64,000 bases of DNA from Azospirillum sp. TSH64 (GTDB lineage: Bacteria > Pseudomonadota > Alphaproteobacteria > Azospirillales > Azospirillaceae): assembly GCF_003116035.1 (NCBI RefSeq), contig NZ_LGQW01000015.1, positions 5,684,434-5,748,433 of the forward strand, written 5' to 3'. The stretch's first letter is position 1. The number at the start of each line of letters is the position of its first letter. The notes below the pieces were generated by a model. The model was not told the DNA's origin. It ran no database searches and saw nothing but the letters and a program-made list of their open reading frames with translations. Below, in pieces: positions 24,015 to 32,605 of this stretch. Position numbers and translations under genes: made by a program.

Positions 24015-25522
24015 CCGTGATCCGCAAGAGCGGCTTTCTGCTGCCCGCAATGCTGGGGCTGCTGGCCTCCTGTTCCCTGCCGGAGGTGGCCGAGCTGCCG
24101 AAGCGCGAGACGGTGGTCGCCGCCGCCGAGCAGCGCCTGACCGAGGACAACTCCCCGGCGGTGACCGAGGTGCCGGTGGGCCGCGGCATGCTGGTCGCCC
24201 AATCCCTGCGCCAGCCGCTGCCGGCCAGCCTCGCGGCGCGCCAGATCTCGGTCAGCTTCCCGTCGGGCGAGAACACGCTGGACCGGCTGACCAGCATGAT
24301 GACCTATTCCGGCGTGCCGGTCGCCACCCGGTTCGAGGGCACCGACGGGGCGGCGATGCTGCGCCAGACCCTGCCGATCCGCGCCTTCACCGGCAGCTTC
24401 ACCGATCTGGCCGGCGTGCTGGAGACCGGCATGGGCGTGGTGGCGTGGTGGCAGAACGGCACGCTGTTCCTCAGCAACCGCGACCGCTTCGCCTTCACCG
24501 TGCCGCAGAACCAGGCGGTCATCGATTCGGTGATGACCGACCTGAAGACGCTGGGCGCCACCGACATCACCCAGTCGCTGCGCGGCGGGCAGGTGGTCTT
24601 CTCCGCCTCGCCCACTGTCTACAGCGAGGTGATCCAGCCCTACATCGACCGGCTGCACCGCAACATGGCGATGGTGCGCATCCAGCTGGCGGTGGTCAGC
24701 CTGGGCCTGACCGACCAGTCGGCCAGCGGCTTCGACTGGAACGCGCTGGCCTTGCAGTTCAACCGGCTGCAATCGGGTGCCACCACGACGACCACCAACG
24801 GGACGACGACGGTCAACGGTGGGCTTGGCGGCACCGTCTCGGCGGGCCAGGCACCGATCTCGGTCAACATCTCCAACCCCGGCACGCTGCTGGGGGTCAG
24901 CGGCGTGTTCAATGTCGCCGGCGCCATCTCCTTCCTGTCGAAGTTCGGCAACACCGACACCCGCCAGAATGTCGAGGTGCACACCCTGTCGGGGGCGGAG
25001 GTGACGCTGCGCAGCGGCCAGACCATCCCCTATGTCACCGGGGTCGGCGTCACCGCCGTCGGCGGGCTCGGCACCACGACCGCCGCGACCGGCAACGCCG
25101 CGCTGAACTCGCCGGGGGTGGTGGGGTCGGCGCAGACCGGCACGGTCCAGACCGGGCTGACCATCAAGCTGACGCCGCATTTCGATGCCGACAACCAGAT
25201 CGTCACCATCGACCTGAACCTGCTGCTGAACAACCTGATCGAGTTCCGCGACCTGAATGCCGGCAACCAGGTCGGCATCCTGACCCAGCCGGTGACGCAG
25301 GAGCAGGCGCTGAACGACATCGTGCGGGTGGTGGCCGGCAACACGGTGGTGCTGGGCGGCTTGCAGACCGACAGCCGCGGCTTCAGCGGCAACCAGCCGA
25401 CGATGACCCGCGGGGCGATCGACAAGGGGGTGATCGGCAAGCAGGCGCAGGACATCAGCAAGGACGCGCTTTTCCTGATCCTGCGGCCGACCGTGACGGT
25501 CTTCCGTCCGGCCGCGCGCTGA
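24002..25522 (+). CDS. pilN: Lipoprotein secretin of the type IVb pilus (R64 PilN family)
   Basis: The 506-residue protein has a lipoprotein signal ending LLASC near residue 23, an N-terminal periplasmic region (SFPSGENTLDRL, secretin-N-like) and a C-terminal secretin domain from about 290. Diagnostic pieces are VEVHTLSGAEVTLRSGQTIPYVTGVG, which leads into the gate, and the end piece IVRVVAGNTVVLGGLQTDS followed by LILRPTV. It would form the outer-membrane pore. Being a lipoprotein it may pilot itself, as PilN and BfpB do. A Thr-rich loop lies near residue 265. Confidence 0.86.
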   Translation: MRKMTVIRKSGFLLPAMLGLLASCSLPEVAELPKRETVVAAAEQRLTEDNSPAVTEVPVGRGMLVAQSLRQPLPASLAARQISVSFPSGENTLDRLTSMMTYSGVPVATRFEGTDGAAMLRQTLPIRAFTGSFTDLAGVLETGMGVVAWWQNGTLFLSNRDRFAFTVPQNQAVIDSVMTDLKTLGATDITQSLRGGQVVFSASPTVYSEVIQPYIDRLHRNMAMVRIQLAVVSLGLTDQSASGFDWNALALQFNRLQSGATTTTTNGTTTVNGGLGGTVSAGQAPISVNISNPGTLLGVSGVFNVAGAISFLSKFGNTDTRQNVEVHTLSGAEVTLRSGQTIPYVTGVGVTAVGGLGTTTAATGNAALNSPGVVGSAQTGTVQTGLTIKLTPHFDADNQIVTIDLNLLLNNLIEFRDLNAGNQVGILTQPVTQEQALNDIVRVVAGNTVVLGGLQTDSRGFSGNQPTMTRGAIDKGVIGKQAQDISKDALFLILRPTVTVFRPAAR

Positions 25523-25535
25523 CGGGACGGCGGCG

Positions 25536-26717
25536 ATGGCGTGGTTCGAGGTCAGGCTGCTCGCCGGCGGCCGTGCCCGCTCCATCGAGGTCGAGGCCGC
25601 CGACGAACGCCGCGCCCGCGATGCCATCAGCGGCCGGGGCCGCGTGCTGTCGGTGCGGCGACGGCTCAAGGTTGGCGGCTGGGGCCGGCCGCTCGACCGC
25701 AACGAACGGCACATCCTGTTCATCCGGCTGGCGGCGATGCTCGACTCGCGCGTCGGGTTGGCCGAGGCGCTGCGCCGCATCGCCGCCGCCTTCCGCGGGC
25801 GCATCCGCCGCACCGCCGAACGGATGGCCGACGCGGTGGAGCTGGGCGACGACCTTGCCGACGCCATGCTGCGCCAGCCGCGCAGCTTCCCGCCGGTGCT
25901 GGTGGCGCTGGTGCGGGCCGGCGGCTTCGGCGAGGGCACGCCGGCGGCACTCCGCACCGCCGCCGAGTTCGAGCGGCAGCTGGCCGGGGCGCGCCAGGGC
26001 TTCCGCTCCGGGCTGGCGCTGGCGGTGCTCTATGTCGTGACGTCGGGCGTGGTGATGGTCGGCACCTCCTTCGTCCTGACACCGCTCCTGCTCGAGACCG
26101 AGGTGTTCCGGCGGGCGGGCGAGGAGGTGAATGTCGACTGGGTCTATCTGCTGTCGAATTTGACCACCGGGCTGGTCGCGATTGTGCTGGCCGTGCTCGC
26201 CGTCCTGGGCGGGCTGGCGACCGTCGGCCGGCGGGCCGCACCGGAACAGGTCGACCGGCTGGTGATGGGGATCCCGCTCTACCGCGACATCGCGCTCGGC
26301 ATCCAGCACCATGTGATCTTCCGCGAGCTGTCGCTGCTGGTGGCCGGCGGCGTGCCGATCGACCGGGCGCTGCGGCTGACCGCCGACGGCGCCCCCGCCG
26401 GTGCGCTGGCCGCCGACCTCATTGATGCGACGCGGGCGGTCGCCGCCGGGCTGCCCTGGACCGACGCCATGCGGGCGCTGCCGGGCACCGACCGCGCCTC
26501 CATCGCCGCGGCGGAGAACCGGGTCGAACTGGCGCAGAGCCTGTCGGCGCTGGCCGAGCAGTACCGCGACCTCTACCTGCACGCCGTCGCGGTGGCGGAA
26601 CCGGTGCTGCGCGGCCTGTCCGTCGTGGTGGTCGGGGTGGCCGGCATCGTCATGTTCGGCCTGACCATCGTGCCGATCCTGCAACTCGCCGAGCACATCG
26701 CGCGGCAACCCTTTTAA
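25536..26717 (+). CDS. Inner-membrane platform protein (GspF/PilC/PilR family)
   Basis: The 393-residue protein shows two T2SS-F cytoplasmic domains (residues about 60-165 and 245-350), each followed by hydrophobic helices (LALAVLYVVTSGVVMVGTSFV near 165-185; LTTGLVAIVLAVLAVLGGLA near 210-228; VVVVGVAGIVMFGLTIVPIL near 365). This is the standard layout of the platform around which the assembly ATPase turns. It follows the secretin gene by 13 nt. Confidence 0.85.
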   Translation: MAWFEVRLLAGGRARSIEVEAADERRARDAISGRGRVLSVRRRLKVGGWGRPLDRNERHILFIRLAAMLDSRVGLAEALRRIAAAFRGRIRRTAERMADAVELGDDLADAMLRQPRSFPPVLVALVRAGGFGEGTPAALRTAAEFERQLAGARQGFRSGLALAVLYVVTSGVVMVGTSFVLTPLLLETEVFRRAGEEVNVDWVYLLSNLTTGLVAIVLAVLAVLGGLATVGRRAAPEQVDRLVMGIPLYRDIALGIQHHVIFRELSLLVAGGVPIDRALRLTADGAPAGALAADLIDATRAVAAGLPWTDAMRALPGTDRASIAAAENRVELAQSLSALAEQYRDLYLHAVAVAEPVLRGLSVVVVGVAGIVMFGLTIVPILQLAEHIARQPF

Positions 26718-26737
26718 GCCGAGGAAACTCCACCGCC

Positions 26738-27145
26738 ATGACCGGCCCCCTCTTCGCCCCCGGATCGGCCCGCACCGCCTGCATCGCCCTGTCGGTCTGC
26801 GGCGTCCTGTTCGCCGGGGTCGGGGCGGCTTTGCATATCCGCAGCTATCTGCTGGGCGAGGCGGTGGCCGAGGGCGGCAGCCGGTCGGACGGCATCTGCC
26901 TGGGGGCGGCGCGCCGGATGGGCGGGGAACTGACGATGACGCCGGAGGGCTTGCGTGTCACGCTGCCGGACGCGGTCGACCAGCGGACCTCGCTGACCGA
27001 CGCGTCGGGCCTGCTGGCCTTCTGCCCGGACATGACGCTGTCCTATTTCTGCATGGGGCTGTCCTGCGGTCCCGGTGGCGGTCTCGGTGGCGGCCCCGGC
27101 GGCAAGGTCGGCATGCAGGTGGAGTTGACGCGCAAGGCGCTTTAA
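26738..27145 (+). CDS. Small single-pass membrane protein at the end of the pilus operon
   Basis: A 135-residue protein with one helix (residues 13-32, ACIALSVCGVLFAGVGAALH), a periplasmic domain with four Cys (in DGICLGA, LAFCPD, YFCMGLSCG) and a Gly-rich turn (GGGLGGGPGGK) before the last strand. The pattern TLPDAVDQRTSLTDASGLLAF is not one I recognise. It ends the rightward pilus operon, 20 nt after the platform gene, and could be a PilM-like or other accessory protein. Function unknown. Confidence 0.6.
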   Translation: MTGPLFAPGSARTACIALSVCGVLFAGVGAALHIRSYLLGEAVAEGGSRSDGICLGAARRMGGELTMTPEGLRVTLPDAVDQRTSLTDASGLLAFCPDMTLSYFCMGLSCGPGGGLGGGPGGKVGMQVELTRKAL

Positions 27146-27152
27146 CGGGGGC

Positions 27153-27689
27153 TTATTTGGGCTGGCTGGACAGTGACTTCGCGGCTTCGATGACGCGCCG
27201 CAGGTAGCGGGCGTGGAACTCCGGCGTGCGGCTGTGATAGTTGCCGACGGCGGTCCAGAAATTCTCCCAGCCGACGGCGTCGATCTCCCGCCGCAGGATC
27301 CAGGCGGTGACCCGGATGTTGTAGCAGGGGTCGAAGGTCAGCGCCTGCTGCACCACCTCCGGCGGGACGCGGCCGGCGGCGATCACCGGGAACCAGATGC
27401 TGTTGATCTGCCCCGGCCCGCAATCCTTGGTGCCGTTGCTGTTGGCCGAGCAGGCGCCGGGCGTGCCCTGTTCCACCGCCAGGATCAGCCGCAGCGCATC
27501 GGCCGGCACCTGCCATTCCACCGCCGCCATGTCCAGGCAGTGCGGCGGGACGGCGGCGATGCCCTTCGGCGCGCGGTCGGCCAGGGCCGGGGTTGCGGCA
27601 ACCAGCAGCGCGGATGCCAGCAGTGCGGCAATATCGAAACGCACCCACCGTCTCACCCGATGCCTCCCCCCGCGACCAGACGCATGCAT
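27153..27689 (-). CDS. VirB1/PilT-type lytic transglycosylase
   Basis: The 178-residue exported protein has a Sec signal (FDIAALLASALLVAATPALA) and a lysozyme-like SLT fold: LRLILAVEQGTPG with the catalytic Glu near residue 70, then DCGPGQINSIWFPV and a C-terminal VGNYHSRTPEFHARYL. It would open the peptidoglycan for pilus passage, the role of PilT in R64 and VirB1 in type IV secretion. It is convergent with the pilus operon, 7 nt from its last stop. Confidence 0.83.
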   Translation of the reverse strand: MHASGRGGRHRVRRWVRFDIAALLASALLVAATPALADRAPKGIAAVPPHCLDMAAVEWQVPADALRLILAVEQGTPGACSANSNGTKDCGPGQINSIWFPVIAAGRVPPEVVQQALTFDPCYNIRVTAWILRREIDAVGWENFWTAVGNYHSRTPEFHARYLRRVIEAAKSLSSQPK

Positions 27690-27836
27690 GAGAAGGCGGC
27701 GGCGCCCGCTAACAACCGGTTAATTCAAACGCATTGCATGGTTTCAAGTGAAACGATATGGTTTGCCCAACCGATCAATGACGGCCGTGCGTCCCTGGAG
27801 GGTTGGGGGTATCGGCCGCGCCTGTGGAGAAAACGG

Positions 27837-28787
27837 ATGTCCAAGAACTTCGCTTCGCACGCCGACCTGGACGAGAAGACCATCAGTTTCGACAAGCTGT
27901 CGGACAACGCCTATGCCTACACGGCGGAGGGCGATCCCAACACCGGCATCGTCATCGGCGACGATGCGGTGATGGTGATCGACACCCAGGCGACGCCGGT
28001 GATGGCGCAGGATGTCATCCGCCGCATCCGCGAGGTCACCGACAAGCCGATCCGCCATGTCGTGCTGTCGCATTACCATGCGGTGCGCGTGCTGGGCGCC
28101 TCGGGCTATGCGCCGGAGCAGATCATCGCCAGCGAGGACACCCGCGACCTGATCGTCGAGCGCGGCGAGGCCGACATGGCGAGCGAGATCGGCCGCTTCC
28201 CGCGCCTGTTCCGCGCCGTCGAGTCCGTCCCCGGCCTGACTTGGCCGACCATCACCTTCCGTGGCCACATGACGATGTGGCTGGGTTCGCTGGAGGTGCA
28301 GTTGCTGCAACTCGGCCGTGGCCACAGCAAGGGCGACACGGTGGTGTGGCTGCCGCAGCAGAAGATCCTGTTCTCGGGCGACCTCGTCGAATATGGCGCC
28401 ACGCCCTATTGCGGCGACGCCTATTTCACCGACTGGCCGGCGACGCTCGACGCCCTCGCCGCGCTGAAGCCGGAGAAGCTGGTGCCCGGCCGCGGTGCCG
28501 CCCTGACCACGGCGGAACAGGTGCAGGAGGGGCTGCGCGGCACCCGCGCCTTCACCAGCGACCTGTTCGAGCTGGTCAAGCAGGGGGTCGCGGCCGGCAA
28601 GGACCTGCGCGCCATCTACAAGGACACCTACGCCGCGCTGAAGCCGAAATTCAGCCACTGGGTGATCTTCGACCATTGCATGCCGTTCAACGTCACCCGC
28701 GCCTATGACGAGGCGACCGGCCATGTCGATCCGCGCATCTGGACCGCCGAGCGCGACATGGAGATGTGGCGCCAGCTGGAGGGCTGA
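27837..28787 (+). CDS. MBL-fold metallo-hydrolase with incomplete second metal site
   Basis: The 316-residue protein has a metallo-beta-lactamase fold: VMVIDTQATP, then HVVLSHYHAVRVLGASGY near 80, GRGHSKGDT near 163 and LFSGDLVEYGATPYCGD near 182. The first metal motif, normally HxHxDH, reads HYHAVR, so the Asp and third His are missing and only the ligands of metal site 1 remain. Other members of the subfamily appear to share this change, so it is probably not a mutation. The start at 27837 has GGAG 8 nt upstream. Substrate unknown. It converges on tyrS. Confidence 0.8.
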   Translation: MSKNFASHADLDEKTISFDKLSDNAYAYTAEGDPNTGIVIGDDAVMVIDTQATPVMAQDVIRRIREVTDKPIRHVVLSHYHAVRVLGASGYAPEQIIASEDTRDLIVERGEADMASEIGRFPRLFRAVESVPGLTWPTITFRGHMTMWLGSLEVQLLQLGRGHSKGDTVVWLPQQKILFSGDLVEYGATPYCGDAYFTDWPATLDALAALKPEKLVPGRGAALTTAEQVQEGLRGTRAFTSDLFELVKQGVAAGKDLRAIYKDTYAALKPKFSHWVIFDHCMPFNVTRAYDEATGHVDPRIWTAERDMEMWRQLEG

Positions 28788-28805
28788 CGCCACCTTTACC
28801 CATCC

Positions 28806-30053
28806 TCACGTGGTGACGATCAGGCGGACATGACGCTTGCGGCCGGCCGACAGCACGGCCGGCGCGGTCAGCGTCGCCGCCTCGTCGGTCACCGGCCGGC
28901 CGTCCAGCCGGGCGCCGCCCTCGCGGATCAGGCGGCGCGCCGCCCCCTTGGAGGCCGACAGGCCGGCCGCCACCAGCGCATCGACCAGCGGCACGCCGCC
29001 GCTCCCCTCGGCAAGCCGCAGGATGACTTCCGGCAGTCCGTCGCCATTGGGGGCGAAGGGGCTGCCGGCCGCCGACGCCGCCCGTTCCGCCTCCACGGCG
29101 CCATGGCACAGGCGGGTCGCCTCGGTCGCCAGGACGATCTTCGCCTCGTTGATCTCAGCACCCCCCAGCCGCTCCAGCCGGGCGATCTCGTCGAGCGGCA
29201 GTTCGGTGAACAGGCGCAGGAAACGGCCGACATCGGCGTCCTCGGTGTTGCGCCAGAACTGCCAGAAATCGAAGGGGCTGCGCGCGTCGGCGTTCAGCCA
29301 CACCGCACCGCCGGCGGTCTTGCCCATCTTGGTGCCCGACGCCGTGGTCAGCAGCGGCGTGGTCAGGCCGAACAGCTCGCGCCGCTCGACCCGGCGGGCC
29401 AGCTCGATGCCGTTGACGATGTTGCCCCACTGGTCGGACCCGCCCATCTGCAACAGGCAGCCGTGGCGGCGCGACAGCTCCAGGAAATCATAGGCCTGGA
29501 GGATCATGTAGTTGAACTCCAGGAAGGTCAGCGGCTGCTCGCGCTCCATCCGCTGGCGCACCGACTCGAAGCTCAGCATGCGGTTGATGGTGAAATGGCG
29601 GCCGACGTCGCGCAGGAAGGGCACGTAATCCAGCCCGTCCAGCCAGTCGGCATTGTCCACCATGACGGCGTCCGCCGGGCCGTCCCCGAAGGTCAGGTAC
29701 TGGCCGAAGACGCTGCGCAGGCCGGCGGCGTTCGCGGCGATCTGCGCCTCGTCCAGCATCGGGCGGCTGGTGTCGCGGAAGCTGGGATCGCCGATCCGGG
29801 TGGTGCCGCCGCCGATCAGCACGATGGGGCGGTTGCCGGTGCGCTGAAGCCAGCGCAGCGCCATGATCGACAGCAGATGCCCGACATGCAGGCTGGCCGC
29901 CGTGGCGTCGTAGCCGACATAGGCGGTCAGCGCCCCGCCCGGCGCCGCGGCGGCGAGGCCCGACAGGTCGTCGGCCGGATCGCTGCATTGGTGGAGGAAG
30001 CCGCGCTCGCGCAGGATGCGCAGGAACTCGGCAGCATTGGAGTGGGTCGGCAT
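28806..30053 (-). CDS. tyrS: Tyrosyl-tRNA synthetase
   Basis: The 415-residue class I synthetase starts MPTHSNAAEFLRILRERG. YVGYDATAASLHVGHLLS holds the HIGH-equivalent HVGH near 54, GGSDQWGNI near 190 binds tyrosine, and KMGKT near 241 is the KMSKS loop. The C-terminal S4 domain (residues about 345-415) includes SKGAARRLIREGG. It charges tRNA-Tyr in the cytoplasm. A 116-nt leader precedes it and contains an 18-codon reading frame with consecutive Tyr codons and a stem-loop, which may control it. Confidence 0.97.
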   Translation of the reverse strand: MPTHSNAAEFLRILRERGFLHQCSDPADDLSGLAAAAPGGALTAYVGYDATAASLHVGHLLSIMALRWLQRTGNRPIVLIGGGTTRIGDPSFRDTSRPMLDEAQIAANAAGLRSVFGQYLTFGDGPADAVMVDNADWLDGLDYVPFLRDVGRHFTINRMLSFESVRQRMEREQPLTFLEFNYMILQAYDFLELSRRHGCLLQMGGSDQWGNIVNGIELARRVERRELFGLTTPLLTTASGTKMGKTAGGAVWLNADARSPFDFWQFWRNTEDADVGRFLRLFTELPLDEIARLERLGGAEINEAKIVLATEATRLCHGAVEAERAASAAGSPFAPNGDGLPEVILRLAEGSGGVPLVDALVAAGLSASKGAARRLIREGGARLDGRPVTDEAATLTAPAVLSAGRKRHVRLIVTT

Positions 30054-30110
30054 CGAAGACGTCTCTACGGTTGGCCGGGCCGTCCGGAGACTGTCTCTGT
30101 ATGGGGAGAG

Positions 30111-30143
30111 AACCATGGCCGCCGGACTTGCGACGGCATGGTT
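30111..30143 (-). repeat. Stem-loop in the tyrS leader
   Basis: On the minus strand AACCATGCCG pairs with CGGCCATGGTT (one bulged base) around a loop of about 12 nt. It lies between the possible leader peptide stop (30169) and tyrS. A second, weaker pairing, GTCTCCGG with CCGTAGAGAC, lies closer to tyrS. Neither is followed by a clear T-run. Confidence 0.4.
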
Positions 30144-30168
30144 TCGGGTATGACCGATCGACGCCGCG

Positions 30169-30222
30169 CTATGTGAGCGGCGGATAATACATCGGGGCAG
30201 TGAGGGCGATGCGGTCGGTCAT
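30169..30222 (-). CDS. Possible 17-residue tyrS leader peptide with tandem Tyr codons
   Basis: The reading frame MTDRIALTAPMYYPPLT is preceded by GGGAG 6 nt before its ATG and ends in TAG 115 nt upstream of the tyrS ATG, same strand. Codons 12 and 13 are both TAT. A short, well-initiated frame with adjacent Tyr codons before a Tyr synthetase gene, followed by pairing segments, is what a ribosome-mediated attenuator would look like. It may also be chance or an unrelated small protein. Low confidence. Confidence 0.3.
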   Translation of the reverse strand: MTDRIALTAPMYYPPLT

Positions 30223-30269
30223 GGTGCACTCCCTACACCGGCATGAGGGAAAGGTCCAGCCTTGGACGA

Positions 30270-30929
30270 TCACTTCCGTCCAAGCATCTGGCGGCGGGCG
30301 ATGGCCCGGTGCAGCTGCATGCGCTGCGACACCGTGCGCAGGCGGGTGCTGCGGGCGCCGGGGGCGAACAGACCGTCCAGGTTCTGGCCGAACATCTCCC
30401 AACTGCGCAACGGGCCGGTGTCGATGTGCAGGAAGTGGGAGCGCGGATACCAGCCCACCCCGCCGCGCTTCAGGTCGAGCGCGCTGCGGTGCGCATCGGG
30501 CAGGCGCGACGGCAGGGTGACGTCCAGCGCGCGGCCCAGCAGGTGCTGGCTGTGCTCCGCCACGCCCAGGCTGCGGGCGGCCAGCATGGCGTTGGTTTCC
30601 GGCGTGCGGAAGGCCGACAGGATGGTCGCCTTGGACTGGCCCACCGCCTCCAGGATATCGGCCAGGAAGTCGAGCGTGCCGACGTCGACCGGCCCCTCCT
30701 TGTTGGCGCGGTGGTCGCGCAGGAATTTGCCGAGGTCGGCCATCGCGTCGGGCAGCGGGCCGTCGGCGTCGCGGTAGGGGCCGTCGAAGGTCTCTCCGGT
30801 GTGCTGGTTGGTCAGGGTCAGGCGGCGCGGGGCGGCGGGGGCGGCCATCGCGCGGTCGGACATCAGCACCAGGGCGCCGCACCCGATCAGCAGGCTGCGG
30901 CGCTTCAGGGAGAGGGGCGAGGAGGACAT
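30270..30929 (-). CDS. DUF882 / YcbK-family peptidoglycan hydrolase, exported
   Basis: The 219-residue protein begins MSSSPLSLKRRSLLIGCGALVLMSDRAMA; the RRS-L-hydrophobic pattern suggests a Tat signal. The mature domain is the M15-like metallopeptidase of the YcbK/MepK family: LSAFRTPETN near 113, EHSQHLLGRALDVTLP near 135 with His and Asp zinc ligands, and SHFLHIDTG near 176 with the final His. It would cut peptide crosslinks in the wall. The end of the gene lies in an exact 7-bp inverted repeat (TTGGACG/CGTCCAA, 30262-30283). Confidence 0.85.
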   Translation of the reverse strand: MSSSPLSLKRRSLLIGCGALVLMSDRAMAAPAAPRRLTLTNQHTGETFDGPYRDADGPLPDAMADLGKFLRDHRANKEGPVDVGTLDFLADILEAVGQSKATILSAFRTPETNAMLAARSLGVAEHSQHLLGRALDVTLPSRLPDAHRSALDLKRGGVGWYPRSHFLHIDTGPLRSWEMFGQNLDGLFAPGARSTRLRTVSQRMQLHRAIARRQMLGRK

Positions 30930-31046
30930 GCGGTCGGTCGATCTTTCGGCGGGGCAGCGTCAGGTCAACAAAATGGCGACCGATTCGCAAATGCAAAGTG
31001 GCGGCGCATGGCGCGGCTGCATGGCAAGCAGGGGATGAGGAGCGGG

Positions 31047-31925
31047 TTACAGCAGGCGCTGCGCCTTGAAGCTGGTGTGCCGGCCGCCCTTGCCGATCAC
31101 CAGATGGTCGTGCACGACGAGCCCCACGGCGTTGGCGGCGCGGACGATCTCCTTGGTCATCTCAATGTCGGCGCGGCTGGGGGTGGGGTCGCCGGAGGGG
31201 TGGTTGTGCACCAGGATCACGGCGGCAGCCGACAGCTCCAGTGCGCGCTTCACCACCTCGCGCGGGTAGACCGGGGTGTGGTCGATGGTGCCGCGCTGCT
31301 GCACCTCGTCGGCGATCAGCTTGTTCTTGCGGTCGAGGAACAGCAGGCGGAACTGCTCGGTCGGCTCATGCGCCATGGCGGCGGCGCAATAGTCGATCAG
31401 CGCCTGCCAGGAGGCCAGCACCGGCCGGTCGATCACCCGCTGCTGCAAGGCGCGCAGGGCCGCCGCCCCGACGATGCGCACGGTGGCGACGGCATTGTCG
31501 GTGCCGAGCGACACGCCGTCCGCCTTCAGGCCGCGCAGCCGTTCCGGCGGGGCGTTGACCACCCCCCACAGGTCGCCGAAGGTCCGGATCAGCAGCTTGG
31601 CCAGCGGCCTCACATTGCGCCGCGGGCTGGCGGCGAACAGCACCATCTCCAGCAGCTCGTAATCCTCCAGCGCGTCCGGACCGCGGTCGAGGAAGCGGCG
31701 GCGCAGCCGTTCGCGATGGTCGAGATAATGGGGATCCTCGGCGGCGGCCTCATCGTCGGCGTCGCCAGCGGCATCGGGGGCGGGATCGGGGGTGGAGCCG
31801 GCGGTCGAGGCCAGCAGGTCGGGGAAGGGCAGGAGGCCGGCGCCTTGGCCGGCATCGTCCATTTCCGCTCCGCCTGCCGCACGTCCGGTCTTCCGGCCGC
31901 GTCCTGTCGTCTTGCGTTCTGCCAT
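31047..31925 (-). CDS. radC: RadC/JAMM-domain protein
   Basis: The 292-residue protein has a low-complexity charged N-terminus (residues 1-65), a helix-hairpin-helix region (DYELLEMVLF near 90) and a C-terminal MPN+/JAMM domain with VILVHNHPSGDPTPSRADI near 235-255, which supplies the His-x-His and Asp zinc ligands. RadC was named for DNA repair, but its activity is not established. The start follows two overlapping ATGs; MAERKTTGR at 31925 is chosen because upstream codons have no ribosome site. Confidence 0.9.
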   Translation of the reverse strand: MAERKTTGRGRKTGRAAGGAEMDDAGQGAGLLPFPDLLASTAGSTPDPAPDAAGDADDEAAAEDPHYLDHRERLRRRFLDRGPDALEDYELLEMVLFAASPRRNVRPLAKLLIRTFGDLWGVVNAPPERLRGLKADGVSLGTDNAVATVRIVGAAALRALQQRVIDRPVLASWQALIDYCAAAMAHEPTEQFRLLFLDRKNKLIADEVQQRGTIDHTPVYPREVVKRALELSAAAVILVHNHPSGDPTPSRADIEMTKEIVRAANAVGLVVHDHLVIGKGGRHTSFKAQRLL

Positions 31926-32024
31926 CGCCCATCGCCATGCATATGTATGGCAAAGACTATAGCGTCTGGATGCGCGAGCGCACAGGGATGGCGCTCGCAT
32001 GGGTGGAGAAAGACGGCTGCGGGA

Positions 32025-32588
32025 TCAGTCGGCGAGGCCGGGCTGGCTGCGTCCATGGCGGCCCGGCAGCATGCGGGCCAGTACGCCGTCGCGGCGGACG
32101 AAATGGTGCCACAGCGCCGCCGCCGCATGCAGGGCGGCAAGGGCAAGGATCAGGTTGGCGCCAAGCTCGTGGATCTCCTTCACCGAGCGGCCAAGCGTGC
32201 GGTCGGCCTCGACGGGGGAGGGGATGGTGAACAGGCCGAAGAAGGTCAGCGTGTCGCCGCGCAGCCAGGTCAGCACCACGCCCACCAGCGGGATCGCCAG
32301 CATCAGGGCGTAGAGGCCGAAATGGACGAGTTGCGAGGCGCCGCGTTCGGCCGGCGTCATCTCCGGCGGCAGGGCGGGGGTGCCGCGGGTCAGGCGCAGC
32401 ACGATCCGCGCCAGCACCAGCCCGAGCAGGCCCAGGCCGAAGGAGATGTGCAGCCACCAGATCGTGGCCCGCATGGGGTGCCCGCGCTCGTAGAAATCCT
32501 CGCCGAAGGTCAGCAGATAGAGGCCGACGATCAGCAGGGCGATCAGCCAGTGCAGGGTCTTCTGGGTGGTGCTGTAGGTGGTGGGCAT
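32025..32588 (-). CDS. Cytochrome b561 family protein
   Basis: The 187-residue membrane protein has four helices and the expected haem-ligand His residues: TLHWLIALLIVGLYLL near 12, IWWLHISFGLGLLGLVL near 45, LVHFGLYALMLAIPLVGVV near 86 and LILALAALHAAAALWHHF near 150. This is the bacterial cytochrome b561 (YodB/CybB) layout with two b haems; such proteins move electrons from quinol, some to superoxide. It follows the small protein gene at 32606 by 17 nt. Confidence 0.88.
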   Translation of the reverse strand: MPTTYSTTQKTLHWLIALLIVGLYLLTFGEDFYERGHPMRATIWWLHISFGLGLLGLVLARIVLRLTRGTPALPPEMTPAERGASQLVHFGLYALMLAIPLVGVVLTWLRGDTLTFFGLFTIPSPVEADRTLGRSVKEIHELGANLILALAALHAAAALWHHFVRRDGVLARMLPGRHGRSQPGLAD

Positions 32589-32605
32589 CTGGAACGCGCC
32601 TCCGT

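Noticed and set aside
23267..25957. Open frame of 896 codons on the minus strand opposite the secretin
   Set aside because: The secretin and PilP-like genes on the plus strand carry the conserved motifs; this one is a composition artefact.
30054..30222. T-box riboswitch before tyrS
   Set aside because: No T-box core sequence or specifier stem is visible, and such elements are not expected in proteobacteria.
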